10,194 nt of DNA from a bacterium (GTDB taxonomy: Bacteria > Eremiobacterota > Eremiobacteria > Baltobacterales > Baltobacteraceae). The notes beneath the pieces were generated by a model. That model did not search any database. It saw only the letters and a program-made list of their open reading frames with translations, and was not told the DNA's origin. Location: contig JAJYHP010000124.1 of the NCBI GenBank assembly GCA_021784715.1, positions 1 through 10,194 on the forward strand, given 5' to 3'. The position numbers and the translations under genes were made by a program. Shown piece by piece: positions 1 to 6,238 of the stretch (positions within the stretch are counted from its first letter, which is position 1; the number at the start of each line of letters is the position of its first letter).

Positions 1-65
1 AGGCCGGGCCTCGCGCTCGTGCCGAGGTTTTGGCGTGGCTTGACGAACGTTTCCCACGATCGTGA
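1..65 (+). CDS. 3' end of an unidentified gene (partial)
   Basis: An open frame enters from the left edge and ends at TGA 63-65. Its last residues read AGPRARAEVLAWLDERFPRS, a charged, probably helical tail. The stop overlaps the GTG start of the next gene in a GTGA arrangement, the same coupling seen further down this operon, which supports a real gene. About twenty residues are too few to name a family. From the neighbours it could belong to cofactor or sulfur metabolism, but that is only inference. Confidence 0.5.
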   Translation, partial: AGPRARAEVLAWLDERFPRS

Positions 66-1177
66 CGCTCGCCGGATCGCGCGACCTGCGGCGCTATAGC
101 AGGCATCTCCTCATCCCCGAGATCGGCTTGGCCGGTCAGGAACGGCTTGCGTCCTCGCGCGCGCTGGTGATCGGTGCGGGCGGGCTCGGCGCGCCGGTGC
201 TCGCCTACCTTGCGGCGGCGGGAGTCGGACGGATCGGCGTTCTCGACGACGACTCCGTCGACGAGAGTAACCTGCAGCGGCAGATTCTCTTCGAGCACGC
301 CGATATCGGCCGCCCCAAGGCGACGGTCGCCGCCGAACGCCTGCAAGCGCTCAATCCGCAGATTACCATCGACGCGCTGCAAGTACGTTTCGATGCGAGC
401 AACGCTCGCGACTTGGTGCGCCTCTACGACGTTGTGATCGATTGCAGCGATCGGTTTACCACGCGCTATTGCGCGAGCGATGCCTGTTCGTTGGAGAAGA
501 AGATCGAGATCTTCGCCGCGATCTTTCGCTTCGACGGCCAAGTGACGCGCTTCGATCCCGATGGGCCGTGCTACCGTTGCCTCTTTCCGTACGCACCCGA
601 ACCCGGCAGCGTGCCGACCTGCGCCGAGGGCGGCGTGTTGGGAGTGCTGCCGGGTATCGTCGGCGCGTGGCAGGCGAGCGAGGCGCTCAAAGCATTGCTG
701 CAGATCGGCGAGCCGCTGCGCGGGCGCCTGCTGCTCGTCGATGCGCTCGCCGCACGCACGCGCGAAGTCCGCTTCGCCCGCGACCCCGATTGCATACGTT
801 GCGGCGATCGCCCGACGCTCTTCGATCCGGTCGACGCCCACGACGACGAATCGACGGCATCGATCGCCGGAATCGCCGAGGTCGCTCCCGAGGAACTCGA
901 TGCCGCGTTGCGCGACGCGCTGCTGCTCGACGTCCGCGAACCGCACGAAGCGGTGCTCGGCGTGATTCCCGGAGCGGTGCATATCCCCGCTTCGCAGTTA
1001 GAGGCGCGGATGCACGAACTCGACTCCGCAAAACGCTACATTGTCGCCTGTCGCGTCGGCGTGCGTTCGCGCTGGGCGATCGCACGGCTACGCGATGCCG
1101 GCTTTCAACGCGTGGCGCATTTAGAGGGCGGGCTGCTTCGCTACGCCGCGCTCGACGCCGGGTTCGAGTTTTTTTAG
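62..1177 (+). CDS. MoeB/ThiF-type adenylyltransferase fused to a C-terminal rhodanese (MoeZ-like)
   Basis: 371 aa. Members of this family adenylate the C-terminal glycine of a ubiquitin-like sulfur carrier (MoaD, ThiS or CysO type), and the rhodanese domain then supplies sulfur to form the thiocarboxylate. Residues 1-250 are the E1-like domain: the nucleotide loop GAGGLG (38-43), the acidic turn LDDD (61-64), N70 and R73 of the ATP site, and two zinc pairs, CYRC (170-173) and CIRC (244-247). C187 in PTCAEGGVLG corresponds to the conserved MoeB cysteine. Residues 270-365 are the rhodanese, with LLLDVREPHE and the active-site loop CRVGVRS (C330). The length is normal for MoeZ/MOCS3-like fusions. 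The GTG start overlaps the upstream stop, and no clear ribosome site precedes it, so translation is probably coupled. No carrier protein lies in the window, so whether it serves molybdopterin, thiamine or another pathway is open; moaA in the same operon favours molybdopterin. Confidence 0.93.
   Translation: MTLAGSRDLRRYSRHLLIPEIGLAGQERLASSRALVIGAGGLGAPVLAYLAAAGVGRIGVLDDDSVDESNLQRQILFEHADIGRPKATVAAERLQALNPQITIDALQVRFDASNARDLVRLYDVVIDCSDRFTTRYCASDACSLEKKIEIFAAIFRFDGQVTRFDPDGPCYRCLFPYAPEPGSVPTCAEGGVLGVLPGIVGAWQASEALKALLQIGEPLRGRLLLVDALAARTREVRFARDPDCIRCGDRPTLFDPVDAHDDESTASIAGIAEVAPEELDAALRDALLLDVREPHEAVLGVIPGAVHIPASQLEARMHELDSAKRYIVACRVGVRSRWAIARLRDAGFQRVAHLEGGLLRYAALDAGFEFF
1151..1175 (+). terminator. 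weak hairpin plus T7 tract at the adenylyltransferase/aldo-keto reductase junction
   Basis: CTCGA (1151-1155) can pair with TCGAG (1164-1168) across an 8-nt loop, with a possible extra G-T pair, and seven Ts follow directly (1169-1175). This has the layout of an intrinsic terminator, but the stem is only 5-6 bp and lies inside codons ending at the TAG stop. At most it would attenuate transcription into the next gene. Confidence 0.2.
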
Positions 1178-2023
1178 ATGCGACGGCGACGCTTCGGGAG
1201 AACGGAACGCGAGCTCCCGGTTATCGGCCAGGGTACCTGGAATCTGCCGGAGCATCGTCGCGGGCGCGCCGATGCGATCGCCGCGATTCGTCGCGGCGTC
1301 GAACTGGGAATGACGCATATCGACACCGCGGAGATGTACGGCGCGGGCGAGGTCGAGCGCGTCGTCGGCGAAGCTATCGCGCCGCTCGACCGCAGCGCGC
1401 TCTTTCTGGTGAGTAAGGTCTTGCCGAGTAATGCGAGCTACGAAGGGACGCTTGCGGCGGCACGACGGAGCCTCGAGCGGCTCGGAACGCCCTATCTCGA
1501 CGGATACCTCTTGCATTGGTGCGGCGCCTACCCCATCGAAGAGACGATGCGCGCGATGCGAACGCTGATCGAGAACGGGCAGATCCGTTTCGCCGGGGCG
1601 AGCAACTGCGACGTCGAGGACCTCGAGATCGCGCGTCGCTCGCTCGCTCCTTATCCCTTGCTCTGCGATCAAGTACTCTACAATCTCGGCGAACGAACTC
1701 CGGAGCATCGCCTCCTGCCGTACGCTCGCACCCACGACGTGCCGGTCGTGGGCTACACGCCGTTCGGGCGGCGCAATATCGAGGCGTTTCTCGCCGATGC
1801 GACGCTGCGATCGATCGCGACGGCGCGCGGAACGACGGTACGCTCGATCGTTCTCGCGTTCTTAACGCGCGATCCGATGCTCTTTGCCATTCCGAAAGCT
1901 TCCTCGGTCGCCCACGTGGAAGAAAACGCGCGCGCCGGAGAGATCCTCTTGCGCGACGAGGAGATCGACGCGATCGACCGCGCGTTTCCACGAGGGCCGC
2001 TCGGTGATCTCGCAACGATCTAG
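1178..2023 (+). CDS. aldo/keto reductase family oxidoreductase
   Basis: 281 aa, a full-length TIM-barrel aldo/keto reductase expected to reduce carbonyl compounds with NADPH in the cytoplasm. The catalytic tetrad is complete: D49 and Y54 in HIDTAEMYG, K80 in LVSK, and H113 in YLLHW. The central GASNC segment (140-144) and the late cofactor motif IPKASS (238-243) are also present. The ATG follows the upstream TAG with no gap, so translation is probably coupled. The specific substrate cannot be read from the sequence. Its place between a sulfur-transfer enzyme and QueG may be incidental operon membership. Confidence 0.93.
   Translation: MRRRRFGRTERELPVIGQGTWNLPEHRRGRADAIAAIRRGVELGMTHIDTAEMYGAGEVERVVGEAIAPLDRSALFLVSKVLPSNASYEGTLAAARRSLERLGTPYLDGYLLHWCGAYPIEETMRAMRTLIENGQIRFAGASNCDVEDLEIARRSLAPYPLLCDQVLYNLGERTPEHRLLPYARTHDVPVVGYTPFGRRNIEAFLADATLRSIATARGTTVRSIVLAFLTRDPMLFAIPKASSVAHVEENARAGEILLRDEEIDAIDRAFPRGPLGDLATI
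1992..1996 (+). promoter_or_regulatory. ribosome binding site fixing the queG start
   Basis: GAGGG lies 7 nt before the GTG at 2004, inside the end of the aldo/keto reductase gene. It supports this GTG over an upstream in-frame ATG at 1884, which would add 40 residues that merely translate reductase sequence in another frame. Confidence 0.5.
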
Positions 2024-3176
2024 CATCCTCGATCTCGCAAAGGTGCGCGGCGTACTTGCGGAGCGCGGCGCTGCGTTGGGCGTTCGCGTGCGCGTCGCCG
2101 ATGCCGAGGAAGACGCGCAGACGCGGGAGCGTCTGCGAGCGTCGTTCGAGCGCGGCGATCTCGAGACGTGGGGATACGGAGACGAGTACGCCATTGCCGC
2201 CGCCGATCCGCTGAATATCCTTCGTGAAGCGCGTAGCGTCATCTGCGTCGCGATACCGTACGCCCGGCCGACGCCGCAGCGATGGGCGCGCGGGAGCGGG
2301 CGCGTCTCGAAGTATGCGTGGTCGCGCGATTACCACGGCCGGGTGCGCGCGGTTCTCGACGATATCGCTCGACATATCGATAGCGCCGCGGGAGGTGCCG
2401 TCACGGCGTTCGCCTGCGACACCGCACCGGTCGCCGAGCGCGCCCGAGCGGCTCGCTCCGGCCTCGCCTGGATCGGCAAGCACACCAATGCCATCGCGCC
2501 CGAACTCGGCTCGTACGTTTTTCTTGGCGAGATTTTTTGTTCGCTCCCGCTCGTGCCCGACGCGCCGCTGAAGACCCATTGCGGCAGCTGTCGGCGTTGC
2601 GTGGATGTCTGCCCGACCGGTGCGCTCCGCGGCGACTACACGATCGATGCCAGGCGCTGCATCGCCGATCTCACGCAGCGCGTTGACGCGATCCCGCGCG
2701 ACCTGCGAGCGCTGCTCGGAGATTGGATCTGGGGCTGCGATCTCTGCCAGGACATTTGTCCGCCGACGGTTCGCGCGGGAGCGCGCGGCGATGCGGCATT
2801 CGACCCCTTCGAGGAGGGACTTGCAGCCCCCGATCTTCAGGAATTGCTCTCGCTGCGAAGCGGAGCGTATAAGCGTCGATATCGCCCGACGGCGATGGGC
2901 TGGCGCGGGGCCGCGGTGCTGCGTCGCAATGCCGCTATCGGGCTTGGAAACGCGCTCGACCGTGCGGCGATTCCCGCGCTCGCTCGCGCGCTCGCCGAGG
3001 ATCCTCACCCGCTCGTGCGCGGCGCGGCGGCCTGGGCGCTCGGCCGAATCGGCGGATCGGCGGCGCGGCGTCTCTTACTGCAAGCGCACGCGCAGGAACG
3101 GGAGGCGACGGTGCTCGAGGAAATCGCGCTTGCATCCAAAAGCGCTCTTCCCGGCGTTGAAGGCGCTACAGAGTGA
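2004..3176 (+). CDS. queG: epoxyqueuosine reductase
   Basis: 390 aa from the GTG chosen here. QueG reduces epoxyqueuosine to queuosine in the anticodon of certain tRNAs, using cobalamin and two 4Fe-4S clusters. The N-terminal cobalamin-binding part carries ICVAIPY (80-86), SRDYH (107-111), the CDTAPVAER segment (138-146) containing the probable catalytic Asp D139, and SGLAWIGKHT (152-161). The ferredoxin part has C193, C196, C199 and C203 in CGSCRRCVDVCP, then C219, and C245, C248 and C252 in GCDLCQDICP, giving all eight cluster ligands. The C-terminus (about 303-380) is HEAT-like, as usual for QueG. The start overlaps the aldo/keto reductase by 20 bp and the stop overlaps the moaA start (GTGA). 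The host would need a cobalamin supply. Confidence 0.95.
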   Translation: MISQRSSILDLAKVRGVLAERGAALGVRVRVADAEEDAQTRERLRASFERGDLETWGYGDEYAIAAADPLNILREARSVICVAIPYARPTPQRWARGSGRVSKYAWSRDYHGRVRAVLDDIARHIDSAAGGAVTAFACDTAPVAERARAARSGLAWIGKHTNAIAPELGSYVFLGEIFCSLPLVPDAPLKTHCGSCRRCVDVCPTGALRGDYTIDARRCIADLTQRVDAIPRDLRALLGDWIWGCDLCQDICPPTVRAGARGDAAFDPFEEGLAAPDLQELLSLRSGAYKRRYRPTAMGWRGAAVLRRNAAIGLGNALDRAAIPALARALAEDPHPLVRGAAAWALGRIGGSAARRLLLQAHAQEREATVLEEIALASKSALPGVEGATE

Positions 3177-4183
3177 AAACGATCGATCTGCTCGACGCCC
3201 CGCTCACCGATGCATTCGCGCGCCGGATCGATTACCTACGCATCTCGGTCACCGATAAATGCAATCTCCGCTGCATTTACTGCATGCCGGCCGAGGGACT
3301 GGCGTGGATCGAGCGCGACGAATTGCTGAGCTTCGAGGAGATCGAACGGCTCGTCGGTATCTTTGCTTCGGTCGGCGTGCGCAAGTTGCGCATCTCCGGT
3401 GGCGAGCCGTTGGTTCGGCGCGATCTCCCGCGGCTCGTGAGCATGTTGTCGGCGGTCGGCGGCATCGACGAGATCGCGCTCTCGACCAACGGCATCCTGC
3501 TCGAAGAGCGGCTTCCCGACCTGATGGATGCCGGGCTCACGCGCGTGAATATCTCGCTCGATACGTTACGCGAGGATCGCTTCGAAGCGCTCGCGCGCCG
3601 TCCCGGGCTCGCGAACGTTCTCCGGGCGATCGATGCCTCCGTGCGCGTTGGTGCGCGACCGGTGAAGATTAATTGCGTCGCGATGCGCGGGCGCAACGAC
3701 GACGAAATCGAAGCTTTCGCTCGTTATGCCCGCGAGCGAGACGTAACGGTCCGCTTCATCGAATTGATGCCGGTCCACGAAAACCTCGGTATCGCCGCCG
3801 ACGCGTATATCTCCGCGGAAGAGATTCTCGAACGGCTATCGGCAATCGATGCGCTCGTTCCCGTCGCAGGACCGCCCGGCAACGGCCCGGCGCGCTATTT
3901 TGGGTTCGCCGACGGCGCGGGAACGATCGGCGTCATCAGCCCGCTCTCGCACGATTATTGCGAGCGGTGCAATCGGGTCCGCCTCACCGCCGACGGTCGC
4001 CTGCGGCTCTGCCTCTTCGGCGAGAACCATCTCGACCTCAAGAGTTCGCTGCGGGCCGGCGAGAGTGACGAACGAATTCGCGAGCGGATATTGGCATCGA
4101 TGCTGGTGAAACCCGAGCGCCACCACTTGCGTGTCGGCGAGGCAGCATCGCAGATGCGTGCGTTCAGCGAGATCGGCGGCTAG
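3173..4183 (+). CDS. moaA: GTP 3',8-cyclase (molybdenum cofactor biosynthesis protein A)
   Basis: 336 aa. This radical-SAM enzyme converts GTP to 3',8-cyclo-GTP, the first committed step of molybdopterin synthesis with MoaC. The N-terminal cluster motif is CNLRCIYC (C30, C34, C37), followed by RISGGEPLVRRDL (73-85), STNG (104-107) and NISLDTL (126-132). The second, GTP-binding cluster has C263 and C266 in YCERCNRVRLT and C280 in LRLCLFGE. The protein ends in SEIGG, matching the conserved C-terminal Gly-Gly tail needed for activity. The GTG start overlaps the queG stop by 4 bp, so translation is probably coupled. Its last 20 bp overlap the convergent ATP-grasp gene. Confidence 0.97.
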   Translation: MKTIDLLDAPLTDAFARRIDYLRISVTDKCNLRCIYCMPAEGLAWIERDELLSFEEIERLVGIFASVGVRKLRISGGEPLVRRDLPRLVSMLSAVGGIDEIALSTNGILLEERLPDLMDAGLTRVNISLDTLREDRFEALARRPGLANVLRAIDASVRVGARPVKINCVAMRGRNDDEIEAFARYARERDVTVRFIELMPVHENLGIAADAYISAEEILERLSAIDALVPVAGPPGNGPARYFGFADGAGTIGVISPLSHDYCERCNRVRLTADGRLRLCLFGENHLDLKSSLRAGESDERIRERILASMLVKPERHHLRVGEAASQMRAFSEIGG

Positions 4184-5321
4184 CGACCCGTTCGGCGATC
4201 ATCTTTTGTGCTGCCGTAAAGATGCGTATGGCTGCGGCTCGGCGTTCGGGAACACCCGCGCTCTCGTCGGGAAGATAGACGGTCATCGCCGCATTCGCTT
4301 CGAAGACGACGAGACGCCCGTCGTGCGAAACGGAAAAATCGACGCCGACGTAATCGAGTTCGGTCGAACGACCGACCGCGACGAGCGCGTCGGTCACGCG
4401 GTCGCCGAGATGCGCGCGAAGGTCGCTCAAGTAGGAAATCTCCTCCGCTCGTTCCGAGGCGCCCATCTCCGCGCTAAAATAGTGAATGTTCCAATGGCGT
4501 GCGATGGCGAGATGCGCGGGGTACGGAACGCCATCGACGATCATGGCGCGATATTTCCGAATGCGTCCATCCGCGGCGGCAGTGTCGACGTATTCGATCT
4601 GGAGCAATTCGTAGCCGGGGAGCGTTGCGAGCGCGCTGACGAGCTCCGCCTCGGTCGTTATGAGTTCGAAGTGTGCGCCGTTATGGAAGCCGGGGGAGCG
4701 CAGGAGGAAGGGTAAATGTTCGGCCTCGATCTCCGTTCGCGACAGGAGGCGCGCGACCGGTGCGATGGTGTCGGGAATCTCTTGGAGCCGCACCGGGTGA
4801 GCGACGCGCGAGGTCGTGGCGATGAGATGCGGAGGGTTGAGCACCGGCGCGGGATCGGCGGCGAGCAATTCGGTTGCCATCGCGAGCGCGGGCGCGTCGA
4901 TATCGGGGTCGGCGATGAGATTGAACGTGAGGTCGTGTGCCGGCAGCGCGAGTTCGGGATCCCAGTATTGCACGAGGATCGTCGTCGTTTCGAAGAGTTG
5001 CGAATCGAGAATGTGCTCGGTTCCCGTCTGCCCCTGCACCGACGACGAGCCGAGTTGGAGCACGCGAAGCGGCTCGCCCGTTCCGCGGAAGGGAGAGATC
5101 TGTCCGGAGACGGGCCGAAAGCCGGCGCGCATCTCGGCGAGCGCGGCGTCGGCGCGCCCGAGTTGCATGAGGAGCTCTGCGTACCGCATATGGGCGGTCG
5201 CAAAATCCGGCACGAGGGCGATGCAACGTCGATAGCCCGCTGCGGCTTCCTCGAATTGCCGTGCGCGATAGAGCGCCTGCGCGTTGCGAAAGAGTTCGAT
5301 CGGTTTTTCGACCTCGTACAC
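4164..5321 (-). CDS. TPR-repeat protein with C-terminal ATP-grasp-like region, function unknown
   Basis: 385 aa from the GTG chosen here. Residues 8-70 form about two TPR units (LFRNAQALYRARQFEEAAAGY, then ATAHMRYAELLMQLGRADAAL). After a middle segment with RVLQLGSSS (86-94) and FNLIADPD (133-140), the C-terminal half resembles ATP-grasp ligases: PFLLRSPGFHNGAHFE (204-219), LLQIEYVDT (239-247), RIRKYRAMIVDG (253-264), DYVGVDFS (323-330) and the metal-site-like VVFEANAAM (338-346). Such enzymes usually join a carboxylate to an amine or thiol using ATP; no substrate can be assigned. It lies 32 bp after the GNAT-like gene, probably in one operon. The start is uncertain: GTG 5426 has an AGGTGA 4 nt upstream, but would overlap the GNAT-like gene by 73 bp and add residues that only shadow that gene. 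The GTG at 5321 has a weak ribosome site. Confidence 0.85.
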   Translation of the reverse strand: MYEVEKPIELFRNAQALYRARQFEEAAAGYRRCIALVPDFATAHMRYAELLMQLGRADAALAEMRAGFRPVSGQISPFRGTGEPLRVLQLGSSSVQGQTGTEHILDSQLFETTTILVQYWDPELALPAHDLTFNLIADPDIDAPALAMATELLAADPAPVLNPPHLIATTSRVAHPVRLQEIPDTIAPVARLLSRTEIEAEHLPFLLRSPGFHNGAHFELITTEAELVSALATLPGYELLQIEYVDTAAADGRIRKYRAMIVDGVPYPAHLAIARHWNIHYFSAEMGASERAEEISYLSDLRAHLGDRVTDALVAVGRSTELDYVGVDFSVSHDGRLVVFEANAAMTVYLPDESAGVPERRAAAIRIFTAAQKMIAERVASRRSR

Positions 5322-5353
5322 CAGGCGGTTCTCGCTCTCGATCCGTCGGGGTT

Positions 5354-5845
5354 CTAGACGGTCTTCCGGAAAAAAGCGAGCATCTTCGACGGCTCGGCCA
5401 TAATACGGAACTCCTCGAAGCCCCACTCTTTCACCTGGCGAATCGCGCGTGGCTGATTCATCGGAATGCAGAAGGTCAGTGTCGTCACATTGCGCTTGGT
5501 TGCGATGCGCTGGATCTCTTCAACCATTTCGTTGCCGACTTCGGGAGGGACGCCGGCGCGCATATGCAGCCCTTCGATCATCGCGATATCGAAGCCATTC
5601 GCCGCTTCGGGGTCCTTGAATCCGACGGGAAGTTCGAAGACGAGATGGAGGATTCCGAGAAGGCCGGTTGAGTCTTCGGCGACGAGCACGGCGCGCCGCC
5701 CCGCGCGCTGCTCGGAGAGCCAGCGCACGATGCGTTGGTTCCACGTCTCTTTCGCTGGTGGGGGAGCCGTAATGACGCCCTCGCGCGTCAGACGCTCCAC
5801 ATCGCTTGCTTGTGCGAAGCGGAGGAAAATCTTGCGTCCTGCCAC
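5354..5845 (-). CDS. GNAT-like acyltransferase domain protein
   Basis: 163 aa. The order of elements fits the GNAT fold: an opening strand and helix IFLRFAQASDVERL (6-19), the strand pair RAVLVAEDSTGLLGILHLVF (51-70), a central strand FDIAMIEGLHM (85-95), and the late NQPRAIRQVKEWGFEEF (130-146), which matches motif B, where a helix precedes a GF turn. Family members transfer an acyl group, usually acetyl, from CoA to an amine. The stretch after the central strand is RAGVPPEVGNEMV and lacks a clean Q/R-x-x-G-x-G/A loop, so CoA binding may be altered. The GTG start is chosen because AAAGGAG lies just upstream; an in-frame ATG at 5884 would add 13 residues and place that ribosome site inside the gene. 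The next gene on this strand encodes the ATP-grasp-like protein, a possible partner. Confidence 0.78.
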   Translation of the reverse strand: MAGRKIFLRFAQASDVERLTREGVITAPPPAKETWNQRIVRWLSEQRAGRRAVLVAEDSTGLLGILHLVFELPVGFKDPEAANGFDIAMIEGLHMRAGVPPEVGNEMVEEIQRIATKRNVTTLTFCIPMNQPRAIRQVKEWGFEEFRIMAEPSKMLAFFRKTV

Positions 5846-5850
5846 GAGCG

Positions 5851-5857
5851 CTCCTTT
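5851..5857 (-). promoter_or_regulatory. strong ribosome binding site of the GNAT-like gene
   Basis: On the minus strand AAAGGAG ends 5 nt before GTG 5845. It is the clearest Shine-Dalgarno in the window and decides the start of the GNAT-like gene. It lies in the 57-bp divergent gap shared with the cytochrome c gene. No convincing -35/-10 pair was recognised there. Confidence 0.7.
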
Positions 5858-5902
5858 CCAAATGGTGGGGAGAAGCGCCTGCACGGAGCGAACGCGTGTC
5901 GC

Positions 5903-6238
5903 GTGAAGAATCGAGCAGGCGTGGCGGGCCTCGCCCTCCTCCTAACGGCATGCTCCGGACATGCGAGCGGCGAGCGCGCGGGCATGATACGAGGCGACGG
6001 CGCGCGCGGGCGGAGCGTCTATCTCGAGCGCTGCGCCGCGTGCCACGGGGCAGAGGCGCGTGGAACCCGCCTGGGGCCGTCGCTCCACGCACTCGCACCG
6101 TCGTGGAACGAGAAGCGGATCTTCGTGGCAATCGAAGAGCCCGAGGCGCCGATGCCGAAACTCTATCCCTCGCAGCTGACGCGTCGCGATCTCGCCGACG
6201 TTGCGGCCTATATTGATGGAATCGCCGCCGACAAATGA
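5903..6238 (+). CDS. small lipoprotein c-type cytochrome
   Basis: 111 aa. Residues 1-17 are a lipoprotein signal peptide: KNR, a hydrophobic core AGVAGLALLL, and lipobox LTAC with C17 as the lipidated residue, so the protein should be membrane-anchored on the outer face of the inner membrane. The mature part is one class I cytochrome c domain: heme attachment CAACH (C44, C47, H48), a GP turn (58-59), the likely axial Met M84 in PMPKLYPSQLT, and the closing helix RDLADVAAYIDGI (95-107). Its role is single-electron transfer; the redox partner is unknown. GTG 5903 is chosen because it begins just before the signal peptide, whereas longer versions bury it. The only ribosome-site-like GGAG is 14 nt upstream, which is far. 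The stop overlaps the photolyase-like start (ATGA). Confidence 0.9.
   Translation: MKNRAGVAGLALLLTACSGHASGERAGMIRGDGARGRSVYLERCAACHGAEARGTRLGPSLHALAPSWNEKRIFVAIEEPEAPMPKLYPSQLTRRDLADVAAYIDGIAADK

Noticed and set aside
442..1416. A 324-codon plus-strand open frame within the adenylyltransferase gene, reachable by slippage at the T7 tract.
   Set aside because: The product is Arg-rich and motif-free. The in-frame TAG gives a normal-length MoeZ-like protein, so no frameshift is needed.
2518..2540. T-rich stretches in queG (GTTTTTC and ATTTTTTG) as a terminator or slippage site.
   Set aside because: They encode the conserved YVFLGEIF segment in frame and have no adjacent hairpin.
1374..3008. A 544-codon open frame on the minus strand across the aldo/keto reductase and queG genes.
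   Set aside because: It is a GC-rich shadow: the protein is Arg/Ala-rich, without motifs, and lies fully antisense to two genes with complete catalytic motifs.
4131..5357. Two back-to-back plus-strand open frames (4131-4715 and 4716-5357) opposite the ATP-grasp gene.
   Set aside because: No recognisable domain. The minus strand carries clear TPR and ATP-grasp-like patterns over the same bases.
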